A stretch of 62,403 nucleotides of DNA from Erysipelothrix aquatica (GCF_009828775.2 NZ_WTSY02000011.1:1-62403); one strand, 5' to 3'. Shown: positions 27,503 to 36,972, numbered from the stretch's first letter. Notes: generated from the letters alone by a model not told the origin. Numbers and translations are program-made.

Positions 27503-28516
27503 ATGAAAAAACAAGTAGCAGTAATTTTTGGATCACCCAATGCAGAACATGATATTTCTGTTGCATCTGCAGCATCAGCAATCGAGCATTTCCCTCATGA
27601 TTTGTATGATTTAATTCCAGTTTTTATTAGTAAAGAAGGTCGTTGGTTTACAGGTGATTACTCATTAGAAATGCTTCAGGCGAATAAACTTGAAGGGCAT
27701 CATGAGTTACTCTTACAATTCAACCCAGAACGTCCAGGTTTCGTTTTTAAAGAGACAAATGCAGTATTACCAATTGATGCAGCATTCCTTATGCTTCATG
27801 GACGAATGGGTGAAGGTGGAGAAATTCAAGGATTGTTGAATATTGCAAGAATTCCATATGCAGGATGTGAGGTGTTGTCATCAGCATTATGCATGGATAA
27901 AGCTTATACCCATATGATTGCTGAATTGAATGATATTCCCATGGCAGATTACCGTTTACTTCTCAAAGGAGAGGCCTATGATATTACAGACATTGAGTAT
28001 CCTGTTATCGTAAAACCAAGCCGTGAAGGATCGTCTTTTGGTGTGACATTAGCTAAAGATGAAGCTGCACTACATGCAGCATTGGAATTTGCATTTAGCT
28101 TTGATTCACGTGTGCTCATTGAAGAATACATTAAGGGTACAGAATGTGGTATGGGAATTTTAAAAACGAAAAAAGACTATATTGTGAGCGATGTAGATCA
28201 GGTTAATGTTGCTGGAGAGGTATTTGATTTTCAAGAAAAATATCATCCTCATGCAACTGAAACGTTACCAGTATCAACATTCCCAGAGTCGGTACGCAAA
28301 CAAATTCAGGCGTATGGCGAAAGAGTGTTCGAATTATTAGATTGTAAAACATTTGCGCGTATTGATTTCTTTGTGACAGATGATCATAAGATTTTCTTCA
28401 ATGAAATTAATACAATACCTGGATTTACGGCGAATTCACGTTATCCGAAAATGATGGACCGTCAAGGTGTGAACTATACATCGTTAATTGCTAAAATGGT
28501 GGAAGACGTTTTATGA
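27503..28516 (+). CDS. ddl: D-alanine--D-X ligase, Ddl family with VanC/VanG-like C-terminal half
   Basis: ATP-grasp ligase making the D-Ala-D-X dipeptide. In 337 aa it keeps Glu15 (AEHDIS), the loop REGSSFGVT (Ser177/178) and Tyr247 in FQEKY, residues linked to D-Ala or D-Ser, not D-Lac, at the second site. From about 200 on it reads more like VanC/VanG/VanE than housekeeping Ddl: ECGMGIL, VFDFQEKY, ARIDFFVT, and NEINTIPGFT followed by SRYPKMM (312-318), where Ddl usually has WSMYPLLW. It overlaps alr by 4 nt. D-Ala-D-Ala or D-Ala-D-Ser product cannot be decided from sequence alone; the resemblance is from memory of the families. Confidence 0.85.
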   Translation: MKKQVAVIFGSPNAEHDISVASAASAIEHFPHDLYDLIPVFISKEGRWFTGDYSLEMLQANKLEGHHELLLQFNPERPGFVFKETNAVLPIDAAFLMLHGRMGEGGEIQGLLNIARIPYAGCEVLSSALCMDKAYTHMIAELNDIPMADYRLLLKGEAYDITDIEYPVIVKPSREGSSFGVTLAKDEAALHAALEFAFSFDSRVLIEEYIKGTECGMGILKTKKDYIVSDVDQVNVAGEVFDFQEKYHPHATETLPVSTFPESVRKQIQAYGERVFELLDCKTFARIDFFVTDDHKIFFNEINTIPGFTANSRYPKMMDRQGVNYTSLIAKMVEDVL

Positions 28517-29637
28517 TTGAAAGCGTAACAGTTTATGTCGATGAAGCGGCAGTTGTGCACAATACCAAGCTTTTACGTAAAACATTGAATCCGAATACAA
28601 AGATAATTTCTGTAATTAAAGCTAACGGATACGGCCTTGGAATGGTGCAGTTAGCGTTGTTAAGTGAAAAGATGAATATTGATATCCTTGCGGTTTTAGA
28701 CGTCGCACAAGCGATTGAATTGCGTGAGGGTGGCGTAACGGCACCAATTCTCTTAATGGGTGCGACATTGGTTTCGAATTTTGAACTACTAATCAAGTAT
28801 GATCTCATACAAGTACTCATTGACTATGATTATGCCCAGAAGTTAAGTGACTTTGGTTTGGAGCATGATGAAGTTGTAAAAACACATCTCAAAGTGAATA
28901 CAGGATTGAATCGACTCGGGATGCGTGATTACGAAGAAATTGAAGCAACTTACAATTTACCTGGAATAGAAGTCCAAGGAATCTACAGTCATTTCGTAGA
29001 AGCGCAAGCATACGAAGTTGATGCAGTTGAGTTTTCAAAAGCACAGATTCGTGAATTCAAAAGTGTTCTTCAACGACTTGTAGAGCAGGGAATTAATCCC
29101 GGATTAACTCATATGCAAAATAGCCCATCAGTACTTCACTTTGGAGATTTAGGGTTTGATGCAGTTCGATGCGGAATGGTAATGTTTGGATTATTCCATC
29201 CATCTCAAAAAGCCTATGCGGATCAAGAAGGATATAAAGATGTCGTCCGTCTTGAAAGTCGCATAGCAATGATTCGTAATATTCGTAAAGGTGAGTTTGT
29301 TGGTTACGGCCGCTCATTTTACGCTGATCGTGATATCCGCCTTGCAACAATTTCTGCTGGATACTGTGATGGCGTTATGAAACAATTATCGTTAAATGGT
29401 GGTGGCGTGTACATCAATGGGACATGGTGCCCAATCTTAGGTGATATTGCGATGTCACAATTTATGGTTGATGTTACACATGTTGCTTGTGAACCAGAAG
29501 ATGTAGTCATGATTTTTGGTGGACCACAGCAAACAATCTACGACTATATAGCGATTACGGGACAATCAATTAATGAACTGGTGAGTCATCTTCGCTATAA
29601 CATTCCGCGAGTTTATGAAAATAAAATATTTGAATAA
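28513..29637 (+). CDS. alr: Alanine racemase (with VanT-like features)
   Basis: PLP enzyme interconverting L- and D-Ala. 374 aa: PLP lysine K36 in IKANGYGLG, substrate motifs LKVNTGLNRLGM and HMQNSPSVLHF, FVGYGRSF with the second catalytic Tyr region, and AGYCDGV. The HMQNS and DYDYAQKL segments recall the racemase domain of VanT serine racemases. However, the C-terminal RYNIPRVY keeps the Tyr equivalent to Tyr354 of Geobacillus Alr, which favours alanine over serine. It has no membrane domain like VanT. It is the last gene of the murF-ddl-alr cluster, followed by a strong terminator. Confidence 0.9.
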   Translation: MIESVTVYVDEAAVVHNTKLLRKTLNPNTKIISVIKANGYGLGMVQLALLSEKMNIDILAVLDVAQAIELREGGVTAPILLMGATLVSNFELLIKYDLIQVLIDYDYAQKLSDFGLEHDEVVKTHLKVNTGLNRLGMRDYEEIEATYNLPGIEVQGIYSHFVEAQAYEVDAVEFSKAQIREFKSVLQRLVEQGINPGLTHMQNSPSVLHFGDLGFDAVRCGMVMFGLFHPSQKAYADQEGYKDVVRLESRIAMIRNIRKGEFVGYGRSFYADRDIRLATISAGYCDGVMKQLSLNGGGVYINGTWCPILGDIAMSQFMVDVTHVACEPEDVVMIFGGPQQTIYDYIAITGQSINELVSHLRYNIPRVYENKIFE

Positions 29638-29677
29638 AGAGTATGATTCATACTCTTTATTTTTTTTTTTTTTTTTT
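29636..29677 (+). terminator. Intrinsic terminator with T18 tract
   Basis: AAAGAGTATG-ATT-CATACTCTTT, an A-T step, then 18 consecutive T (29660-29677). It overlaps the alr stop. Confidence 0.9.
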
Positions 29678-29690
29678 CGATGGGTCAATA

Positions 29691-29722
29691 AAAAAAGCAC
29701 CAACGTACTATGTTGGTGCTTT
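29691..29722 (-). terminator. Intrinsic terminator of pbp1
   Basis: On the minus strand AAAGCACCAAC and GTTGGTGCTTT pair around a 7-nt loop, followed by a T run. Confidence 0.85.
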
Positions 29723-29729
29723 CTGTTTG

Positions 29730-32700
29730 TTATTCGAGAACAAGTGTTACTGGGTTTTTTCCAACGACGGATGTTCGAATAGATTGTGTAGTTGTACCGT
29801 TGACGGTATAACCAATGATTCGTTTCTTGTCTTGACCGGATGCATTCACAATGTTCAAATATTGAGAATTTGGATCATTGAGTAATGTCTCTACGGTAAT
29901 GCCAGACTCAAATTGATTATCGCTAACATCAACCTTTAAGGTCAATGCCGCAAGTTCTTTCGAAGTATACTGTTTACCTGCAACATTAGGTGAGACACTA
30001 ATTACTTCACCATATGTCATATCGTTACGAACGACAAAGTTTGGTTGCAGTGTAACACCTTTTGGTTCAGCCCAACCGCGCATGATGCCATAAGACTGGC
30101 CAACAAAGTTGGGGAAGGCTTCGCTAGGAATTTGAGAAGCATCTACCGGCTTACAAATTTGATTTGACTTCCGTGATGTTGCTTTTTCAAATGTGTAGTA
30201 TGAGCAAACTTCAAGTTGTTTTGTTCCTGGTGGAACAGAAGCAGCAACGGTGAAGGTATTTGATTCACTCATTTGCTCTGCAATAGGATTTCCGTCTGCA
30301 CGGATTTCTGTTTTGTATCGGACTGCACCATAAATCCAGGATTCATCGAAGACACGTTTTCCAGTAACACTTCCTCCGTGAGGGTGAGGCATTACTAAGC
30401 TTGCATCTGCTTCTTTAAGTTTTGAAGCATCAGGGTAAGCTGTCATATCAATATTGAATGTAAATTGTTGCCCAATAGATGTTGCGGTAAATGTAGCATC
30501 TGAAAGTGGGCTTAGATCCTGAGGTTTTGCTTCAGCAAGTTTTGCAAAGTCTTTGAGGATGTACCCAGTTGAAATTAGGTCTTTATTCATATCAGGTAAT
30601 GGTGATTGATATGGGAAAGGTCCTTTAATATGCGTAATCTGAGTTACATCAGAAGGCATTGAGACATCTGTTGGAACCCCGAAGGAATCTTCAAGTAAGG
30701 ACAGAATGTAACTATTTAGTTTACCAGGTACGTTACGCTCTTGCTCTGAAGATGAGAAATAAGGCTGACTAATTTTTGCGCGATCAGCAGATGGGAAACC
30801 AACCCATGTTGAGATTGAAAAATCTCCGGTAGCGGTCATCATGAGGCGTGACTCTTGCGCCGCTTTAGGGTAACCAAGTTCTTCTGCCATGATAGGGTCG
30901 TATTGGTTTGTTCCTGTTTTACCGTAAACTGGATAGTTTCTACGTGTTACGTTTGTATAGTCTGTGCTTCCACTGTCGATAACATATTTCATGTTTCGGG
31001 TTGCCATGTATGCAGCTCCAGGTTGGATAACCTGAGTTGGAGTGTACTCTGGCACGTAAGGTGCACTACCATCTTCAAATTCGATACGAACGACAGTATG
31101 TGGTTTGATATATTTTCCATCATTGTAAAGCATTGCATTTGCAGCGGCCATTTCAGCAGGTGTTGCATAGAGAGGGTCATTACCCATCGCAACTCCCCAA
31201 CCAAAGCCGTTATTTGTTTCATCAATCGTTAATCCGATATTTGTGAAATATTGACGGTATGCGTCGTAACCGATTTTTTCGGCGACGGTCATAAATGTTT
31301 TTACGGCCGGAACGTTTCGTGAATCGGAGATAGCACGGTCTAGTGTGATTTCACCTTCGTAGCGGTTGTCGTAGTTTGTAACAACAAATCCGCCACCGGT
31401 ATCGTATGGATCATCGGTAATGATGTGATCTGTTGACCAACCTAAGTAGTTGTATGCTGGAGCATAACTGACAACGGGTTTCAAAGTAGAAGCAGGGCGA
31501 ACACGAGCGTATTTAGTATTCGTTGCGCGGTTTGTGATTCGTTGACCGTTATAATCATAACCACCAACAGTTCCGACAATTTCTCCAGTTTTATTATTGA
31601 CGACTGCGGATCCAACTTGGATACCAGAATCTTCATTGAATGTTAACTCATCAATTTCGCGAGCTTGAACGCGGTCAAGTCCAGCTTGGACATCAAGATC
31701 AAGTGCTGTATAGACCTTCATTGGCACTTTTCCAGGATCTTTTCCTGTTAATTCAATGACCTCTTCGACTACAGCGTCAGCGTAGGATTGATAAGGGTGT
31801 GCATTACCTTGTTGAGCTTTACGTTCGACCAGTAAGTCTTCGACACGGACAGCAGATGCGATAGCATGTTCCTCTTCACTAATATAACCATGTTGAAGCA
31901 TTAAATCGAGAACTTGTTGTGTTCGTTCATTTGCTTTTTGAATGTTCATATATGGAGAATAAGCATAAGGAGCATTGATAACACCAGCCATCATTGCGGC
32001 TTCAACCGTGTTTAACTCACTTGCTGATTTTCCGAAATAGGCTTTGGAACTGTTTTCGATACCAACGGTATTATTTCCAACGCCAAAATCAATTTGGTTG
32101 AGATACAGTTCTAAGATAAGTTTTTTACTTAGGACACCACCACCATCAATTTTTTGTGAAAGATAGATTTCCTGAATTTTACGGCTGATTCCAGAGCTTC
32201 CGACATCAGGACCTTTGACCTCTTCACCATCGGAACCGTCAGACATAAATTCAGTTTGTTTAATTAACTGCATCGTAAAGGTTGATCCACCTTCTGAGAA
32301 GTCCAAACGTCCACTTGTAATAGTTTTCTTTAAGTTGTTAAGCGCTGCACGTGTGAAACGTGGAACATCAAACCCGTTGTGTGTAAAGAAACGGGAATCT
32401 TCAATTGCAATAAAGGCATCGATGACAGAATTGGAGAGGTCATCGTAACCGATGTTGTCTCGCAATTTATATCCTGTTTCGAAGAAGGATTGGTCATTGG
32501 ATGCATAGAATGTTGAGCTCGAGGTTGGAATAAAATCCTCGTGAGCAAGTGGTGTTGTTTTACTAATCTGAATACCGGCATAAATACCGACAGTCGCAAC
32601 ACCAAGAACACCAAGTGATGTCAAAACGATTAATACCCAAGCGGTAATACGTTGTGCTTTAAGTTTACCTGCTACGGGTTCTTTTCTTTTTTTCTTTTTC

Positions 32701-32804
32701 ATTGGACCTTTTGATTGTTTCTTTTTTGAATTATCAGCTGAAGGCGCTGTGTTTCCATCTGAAACACGTCGGAATTCAACTGTTTTCTCATTGTTATCAC
32801 TCAT
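29730..32804 (-). CDS. pbp1A: Class A penicillin-binding protein (bifunctional transglycosylase/transpeptidase)
   Basis: 1024 aa, membrane-anchored peptidoglycan polymerase. Order: basic cytoplasmic N-terminus, one membrane helix near 55-80, GT51 transglycosylase with catalytic Glu135 (EDSRFF) and GGSTFTMQLIKQ. Next is the transpeptidase with Ser439-T-L-Lys442, SDSRN and KTG around 629-631. The C-terminal 300 residues are beta-rich and include a PASTA-like stretch (FPNFVGQSYGIMRGWAEPKG) near 895-960. Downstream of recU, with 8 nt overlap, as in recU-ponA of Bacillus. The order links it to GpsB, a known regulator of class A PBPs, encoded divergently. Confidence 0.94.
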   Translation of the reverse strand: MSDNNEKTVEFRRVSDGNTAPSADNSKKKQSKGPMKKKKRKEPVAGKLKAQRITAWVLIVLTSLGVLGVATVGIYAGIQISKTTPLAHEDFIPTSSSTFYASNDQSFFETGYKLRDNIGYDDLSNSVIDAFIAIEDSRFFTHNGFDVPRFTRAALNNLKKTITSGRLDFSEGGSTFTMQLIKQTEFMSDGSDGEEVKGPDVGSSGISRKIQEIYLSQKIDGGGVLSKKLILELYLNQIDFGVGNNTVGIENSSKAYFGKSASELNTVEAAMMAGVINAPYAYSPYMNIQKANERTQQVLDLMLQHGYISEEEHAIASAVRVEDLLVERKAQQGNAHPYQSYADAVVEEVIELTGKDPGKVPMKVYTALDLDVQAGLDRVQAREIDELTFNEDSGIQVGSAVVNNKTGEIVGTVGGYDYNGQRITNRATNTKYARVRPASTLKPVVSYAPAYNYLGWSTDHIITDDPYDTGGGFVVTNYDNRYEGEITLDRAISDSRNVPAVKTFMTVAEKIGYDAYRQYFTNIGLTIDETNNGFGWGVAMGNDPLYATPAEMAAANAMLYNDGKYIKPHTVVRIEFEDGSAPYVPEYTPTQVIQPGAAYMATRNMKYVIDSGSTDYTNVTRRNYPVYGKTGTNQYDPIMAEELGYPKAAQESRLMMTATGDFSISTWVGFPSADRAKISQPYFSSSEQERNVPGKLNSYILSLLEDSFGVPTDVSMPSDVTQITHIKGPFPYQSPLPDMNKDLISTGYILKDFAKLAEAKPQDLSPLSDATFTATSIGQQFTFNIDMTAYPDASKLKEADASLVMPHPHGGSVTGKRVFDESWIYGAVRYKTEIRADGNPIAEQMSESNTFTVAASVPPGTKQLEVCSYYTFEKATSRKSNQICKPVDASQIPSEAFPNFVGQSYGIMRGWAEPKGVTLQPNFVVRNDMTYGEVISVSPNVAGKQYTSKELAALTLKVDVSDNQFESGITVETLLNDPNSQYLNIVNASGQDKKRIIGYTVNGTTTQSIRTSVVGKNPVTLVLE

Positions 32805-33384
32805 AAGATACTCCTTTTTGGTAGACCTCTGCGATTACAGGAATGTAATTGCAAGGTATTTGGTAGGACGCGGCCACACTATGACCGTGTTGTTTTATCC
32901 ATTTATATGGAATAGAACGTTGTGTTGTATCCTTTATAAATGGCAGTAAGTCTTTGGCAAAGATTAGGTAAGTTTCGTCATACTCGCTAAAACGTATAAT
33001 TAAGAAGGCAATTGCACCTTGGCGATGAACTGCAGTCAAATGGTCAATTTGATGCTGATGCAACGCTGCAAGTGGAAAGACAGTTTTGTTCCGTGTTTCT
33101 TTCGCCTCGAAATCTAAAGCATAGCTGTTCCAAACCCCTTGGTAATCGGTGGTAGATGCTTGCCTGAAATAGGCTTCGGTTATTTTAGCTTTATTTCGCG
33201 AAGGGTAGTCAACATTCACAATCTGGATCGGAGTCGGTTTTTTATGGACTACCGCGATCTCTCGGATGAGATACTGTTCATTGGTTCTGTTGAGGTCTTC
33301 TTCTAAACTCATTCCACGCCGGCTTGTGACACCAGAAGTGGTAGTTCTTTGGTAGACTTTTTTGCTACCAGGATAATTTATCAT
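32797..33384 (-). CDS. recU: Holliday junction resolvase RecU
   Basis: 195 aa, Firmicutes Holliday junction endonuclease. It starts INYPGSKKVY, then GMSLEEDLNRTNEQYL, PTPIQIVNVDYPSR, and the catalytic core with YQGVWNSYALDFEAKET (Asp and Glu-x-Lys metal site), plus LHQHQIDHL. Usual length is about 170-205. The 3' end overlaps the pbp1 start by 8 nt; the pbp1 SD lies inside recU. It is divergent from gpsB. Confidence 0.95.
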   Translation of the reverse strand: MINYPGSKKVYQRTTTSGVTSRRGMSLEEDLNRTNEQYLIREIAVVHKKPTPIQIVNVDYPSRNKAKITEAYFRQASTTDYQGVWNSYALDFEAKETRNKTVFPLAALHQHQIDHLTAVHRQGAIAFLIIRFSEYDETYLIFAKDLLPFIKDTTQRSIPYKWIKQHGHSVAASYQIPCNYIPVIAEVYQKGVSYE

Positions 33385-33548
33385 AGAATCACCATAGTTA
33401 TTATACTATAATGCCATATTTTTACATACTTTTGAAATGTGGGAAGTTACGTAAGGGCGAAGTACGCGTGCAAAATATGAAAGATTTGTGTATTTTCATG
33501 AAATTGCGGTAAAGAAATCTACGGTATACGAAATGCACGCAATCGTGC

Positions 33549-33577
33549 TTGAAGTCAAAGACCCTTTTTGAGATAAT
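33549..33577 (+). promoter_or_regulatory. Sigma-A promoter of gpsB
   Basis: TTGAAG (33549-33554), 17-nt spacer, GATAAT (33572-33577). It is 19 nt before the gpsB ATG, giving a very short leader. Confidence 0.65.
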
Positions 33578-33595
33578 ACTTATGAGGTGAATGCG

Positions 33596-33916
33596 ATGAC
33601 ACAGAAACTAACACAAGATATGATTTTAAACAAAGAATTCCATGTCGATTTCAAAGGATACAGTGCGCTTGAAGTTGATCAATTTTTAGATGATGTTTTA
33701 AATGATTATGCAATGTTTGAAACACTTCTTAAAGAACAACACGAGCGTTTAGTGAAATATGAAGAATCATTAGCGCAGCAACGTAAGATGTTACTTGAGT
33801 ATGAAGGCAAATCGCGCGCACAAGGCGACATAACTCCAAACCAATACAGTCACGTTGATGTTCTAAAAAGAATTTCAAAATTAGAGGCTGCAGTCTTCGA
33901 AAACCAAGATAAATAG
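33596..33916 (+). CDS. gpsB: GpsB/DivIVA-family cell-cycle protein
   Basis: 106 aa. The N-terminal DivIVA-like domain reads LTQDMILNKEFHVDFKGYSALEVDQFLDDVLNDY (quoted in part: KGYSALEVDQFLDDVL), then a coiled coil (about 45-75) and a short C-terminal helix for hexamerisation. GpsB shuttles class A PBPs between septum and side wall. ATG 33596 is chosen because AGGTG lies 6 nt upstream; the in-frame GTG 33587 overlaps that SD. The order gpsB-rnpB is conserved in Firmicutes, which supports the call. Confidence 0.9.
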   Translation: MTQKLTQDMILNKEFHVDFKGYSALEVDQFLDDVLNDYAMFETLLKEQHERLVKYEESLAQQRKMLLEYEGKSRAQGDITPNQYSHVDVLKRISKLEAAVFENQDK

Positions 33917-33917
33917 T

Positions 33918-33923
33918 GTATAA
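33918..33923 (+). promoter_or_regulatory. -10 box of rnpB
   Basis: Perfect TATAAT immediately after the gpsB stop codon; the upstream TTCGAA (33896-33901, 16-nt spacer) is a weak -35. The RNA would begin near 33927. Confidence 0.6.
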
Positions 33924-33926
33924 TAC

Positions 33927-34278
33927 TCACGTACATGAAAGATAATCGCTGCATTCGTAAGAATGTAGAGGAAAGTCCATGCTCGCACAGTCTGCGATGA
34001 CTGTAGTGTTTGTGTCTGATGAAACCATAAGTCAGAGCATAGAGGCATCTATGACGGCAGATCAATATCCTAAGGCCTTGGCTATGGATGGCGTCTTGAA
34101 AGTGCCACAGTGACGGAGTCTATTGTGAAAACAGTAGAGTGGAACGCGGTAAACCCCACAAGCGAGAAACCCAAAATTGGTAGGGGAACTCTAACATACA
34201 AATTGAAGTATCACGGAGACGTCTTCGGACGTAGATAAATGATTATCGTAACAGAACATGGCTTAATGATTGTATATG
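33927..34278 (+). ncRNA. rnpB: RNase P RNA, type B
   Basis: Catalytic RNA that matures tRNA 5' ends. Diagnostic segments in order: GAGGAAAGTCCATGCTCGCA, AGGCATCTATGACGGCA, GAAAGTGCCACAGTGACG, GAGTGGAACGCGGTAAACCC, GAAACCCAAAATTGGTAGG, and the 3' AACAGAACATGGCTTA. This layout matches the Bacillus-type (B) RNA. Ends are set by P1: CACGTACA (33927-33934) can pair with TGTATATG (34271-34278) apart from one mismatch. It is about 352 nt, slightly shorter than B. subtilis (about 400). Confidence 0.95.
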
Positions 34279-34282
34279 CATT

Positions 34283-34308
34283 AAAGGAGCGTAAGCTCCT
34301 TTTTTTTA
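34283..34308 (+). terminator. Intrinsic terminator of rnpB
   Basis: AAAGGAGC-GTAA-GCTCCTTT followed by further T. Confidence 0.9.
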
Positions 34309-34322
34309 TCCATATGAACGCA

Positions 34323-34351
34323 TTGTAAAAGTTGGTTTAGATTGTTATAAT
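34323..34351 (+). promoter_or_regulatory. Sigma-A promoter of rodZ-pgsA
   Basis: TTGTAA (34323-34328), 17-nt spacer, TATAAT (34346-34351), about 50 nt before the rodZ TTG start. Confidence 0.75.
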
Positions 34352-34401
34352 CGGTATGTATGAAAACAAATAAGTAAAAATATAAGGAAGGTGGGTTAAA
34401 G

Positions 34402-35319
34402 TTGGAAAGAATCGGATCCATTTTAAAAGAAAAACGAATTGAAAAAGGATTGTCACTTGAAGATATGAGTAAAACGACAAAACTTTCGACAATTCAATTG
34501 GAAGCGATTGAAGAGGGAAACATTCAGTTTTTTAAAGAAGACCTCTCATACCTCAGCTATTTTGTTCGTTATTATGCAAATGCCTTAGGGGTTAGCTATG
34601 ATGAACTGCGTGGTGAATTGGATGATACCATTCATGCGTATACAGATTCCATAACGGTATCACAAATACAAAAACAAGATGAAATTACAACAAATATAAG
34701 AAATAAAGTGAATCCGAATGCAAACGTCAAAGTGCACCGGGCTAAAAAATCACGCCGTTTTGATTTTGGTACAGTCGGTCTCGTCGTGCTTGGAGTTGCA
34801 ATTGTTACCTTATTTGGTTATTTAGCAATTACATATGTTGTACCGATGTTCGGAAGTGCCGATCCCATCGAGAAACCTGTAATTACTGTTCCTAAAGTCG
34901 AAGAGGAAGAGAAACCAGCAGAAGGCAGTGGAAATACTGGAACTGAAACGACTCCAGAAACCAAGCCAAATACAACGGTTACTGTCAATCGTACATCCCC
35001 AACAGAATATACAATTGCGGGTTGGGAGCAAGGGAAAGATGTCACCCTTGATTTCACATTCAACGCGACTTCTTGGATGCAGTTTGAAGAAGATGGCAAG
35101 ATTATGACAAGCCCAGCAAGTGGTACATACCCACAAGGTCAGACGGCTAAAGTTACCGTTAAACCAAGTAAGAACAAAAAAATTGAAGTCCAATACGGAG
35201 CATTCAAAGGAAATACAATCAAGGTTAATGGCGTAGATTTGGAAATTGATCCAAGCATCGCGCCTGCAGATGTCGTGTTGTTAACCTTTACGTTTATTGA
35301 AGGAGCAACGCAATCATGA
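34402..35319 (+). CDS. rodZ: RodZ-like membrane protein with cytoplasmic helix-turn-helix
   Basis: 305 aa: N-terminal Cro/CI-type HTH (ERIGSILKEKRIEKGLSLED, about 1-85), a basic juxtamembrane stretch, one membrane helix (about 128-155), a Thr/Pro/Glu-rich linker and an extracellular beta domain (DUF4115-like, about 195-300). RodZ links MreB and elongasome proteins to the membrane. The only plausible start is TTG 34402, with GGAAGGTGGG upstream. It overlaps pgsA by 4 nt, the order of ymfM-pgsA in Bacillus. Confidence 0.85.
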   Translation: MERIGSILKEKRIEKGLSLEDMSKTTKLSTIQLEAIEEGNIQFFKEDLSYLSYFVRYYANALGVSYDELRGELDDTIHAYTDSITVSQIQKQDEITTNIRNKVNPNANVKVHRAKKSRRFDFGTVGLVVLGVAIVTLFGYLAITYVVPMFGSADPIEKPVITVPKVEEEEKPAEGSGNTGTETTPETKPNTTVTVNRTSPTEYTIAGWEQGKDVTLDFTFNATSWMQFEEDGKIMTSPASGTYPQGQTAKVTVKPSKNKKIEVQYGAFKGNTIKVNGVDLEIDPSIAPADVVLLTFTFIEGATQS

Positions 35320-35909
35320 ATTTAGCAAATAAATTGACTGTTTTTAGAATTATTTTAATACCGATTATTTTACTGATCGAACTTTTCCCATATAGCCAAT
35401 TCGGAATTAGTATTCCATACTATACAATTGATCACGTTTCAATTTCACTTAAAAGTATCATTGTCCTCATTGTCTTTATTGTAGCGTCACTTACAGATTT
35501 TGTAGATGGTTATTTGGCGCGAAGCCGTAACATGGTGACAACATTTGGAAAATTCTTAGATCCAATTGCAGACAAGTTATTGGTGAATACATTGTTCATT
35601 CTATTTGCATACCAAGGAGTTGTTCCTGTTGTTGCAGTTATTGTAATGATTTGGCGCGATACTATAGTGGATGCAGTTCGGATGTTATTATCTCAAAAAG
35701 GTATGGTAATGGCGGCTGGGTATCTTGGTAAAGTAAAAACTGTAGCTCAGATGCTTGCTATTATTTTTGTTTTACTAAATAACTTACCGTTTGAATTGTT
35801 TGGAGTACCGTTTTCATCCATACTTGTATGGTTTGCAACAATCATGTCACTACTCAGTGGTGCATCATACGTAATTCAAGCACGTTCATATTTAACAGAA
35901 TCAATGTAG
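35316..35909 (+). CDS. pgsA: CDP-diacylglycerol--glycerol-3-phosphate 3-phosphatidyltransferase
   Basis: Makes phosphatidylglycerol phosphate from CDP-DAG (product of CdsA) in the membrane. 197 aa with multiple helices and the CDP-alcohol phosphotransferase motif D-x2-D-G-x2-A-R-x8-G-x3-D-x3-D seen in TDFVDGYLARSR and FGKFLDPIADK. It overlaps rodZ (ATGA). recA follows 43 nt later; cinA, usually between the two in Bacillus, is absent. Confidence 0.95.
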   Translation: MNLANKLTVFRIILIPIILLIELFPYSQFGISIPYYTIDHVSISLKSIIVLIVFIVASLTDFVDGYLARSRNMVTTFGKFLDPIADKLLVNTLFILFAYQGVVPVVAVIVMIWRDTIVDAVRMLLSQKGMVMAAGYLGKVKTVAQMLAIIFVLLNNLPFELFGVPFSSILVWFATIMSLLSGASYVIQARSYLTESM

Positions 35910-35952
35910 GATTTCAAAGTAAACTCGTGTATTTAAACTAGAGGAGATCACC

Positions 35953-36972
35953 ATGGAAAATGATAAAAGAGATAAGATTTTAGACGAAACACTGAAACAA
36001 ATTGAAAAACAATTTGGTAAAGGATCCATCATGAAACTCGGCGAACGTAGTGCCGTTGATATTGATGCAATCAGTTCGGGTTCATTAGCATTAGATGCTG
36101 CACTCGGAATTGGTGGTTATCCGAAAGGCCGTATTATTGAAATTTATGGTCCTGAATCAAGTGGTAAGACAACGTTGGCACTTCATGCAATTGCTGAAGT
36201 TCAAAAGACCGGTGGAAAAGCCGCATTTATTGATGCTGAGAATGCCATCGATCCTGTTTATGCACAAAATTTAGGCGTAAATATTGACGAGTTAATTCTA
36301 TCTCAACCGGATTCGGGTGAGCAGGGGTTAGAAATCGTGGATGTATTAGTACGTAGTGGTGCCGTTGATCTTATTGTTGTGGATAGTGTTGCTGCTCTAG
36401 TTCCTCAAGCTGAGCTTGATGGTGAAATGTCAGATGCACATGTTGGTTTACAAGCTCGGATGATGTCAAAAGCGATGCGTAAGCTTGCGGGTGGTATGAA
36501 CCGCGGAAACTGTACAGCGATTTTCATTAACCAATTACGTGAAAAAGTGGGTGTTATGTTTGGAAGTCCCGAAACAACACCAGGTGGTCGGGCGCTTAAG
36601 TTCTACTCATCGGTTCGCTTAGATATTCGTCGTTCTGAACAAATTAAGCAAGGTACAGATATTGTTGGGAATAAAGCTAACATTAAAGTTGTAAAAAACA
36701 AGGTTGCACCGCCATTTAAGGCTGTACAAGTTGAAATCATTTATGGTAAAGGTATTAGTTATACTGGAGAAGTTATTGATTTAGGTGTTGAACACAACAT
36801 TATCAACAAAAGCGGCTCATGGTATTCTTATAATGACCAAAAAATTGGACAAGGTCGTGAAGCAGTCCGTACATACCTTGATGATAATCCAGAAATTAAA
36901 AAAGAGGTTGGAGCCTTGGTGCGCGATAAAGTATTACCGCCAAAAGAACAATCAATTGAAAAAGAGTCATAG
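35953..36972 (+). CDS. recA: RecA recombinase
   Basis: 339 aa, ATP-dependent strand exchange and SOS co-protease. Walker [10 protein letters not shown] near 67, Walker [11 protein letters not shown] near 141, the L1/L2 region with MMSKAMRKL and [12 protein letters not shown], and the C-terminal domain ending in a charged tail. SD GAGGAG 8 nt before ATG. No CinA partner upstream. It ends with TAG, so TAG is a normal stop in this genome. Confidence 0.99.
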   Translation: MENDKRDKILDETLKQIEKQFGKGSIMKLGERSAVDIDAISSGSLALDAALGIGGYPKGRIIEIYGPESSGKTTLALHAIAEVQKTGGKAAFIDAENAIDPVYAQNLGVNIDELILSQPDSGEQGLEIVDVLVRSGAVDLIVVDSVAALVPQAELDGEMSDAHVGLQARMMSKAMRKLAGGMNRGNCTAIFINQLREKVGVMFGSPETTPGGRALKFYSSVRLDIRRSEQIKQGTDIVGNKANIKVVKNKVAPPFKAVQVEIIYGKGISYTGEVIDLGVEHNIINKSGSWYSYNDQKIGQGREAVRTYLDDNPEIKKEVGALVRDKVLPPKEQSIEKES

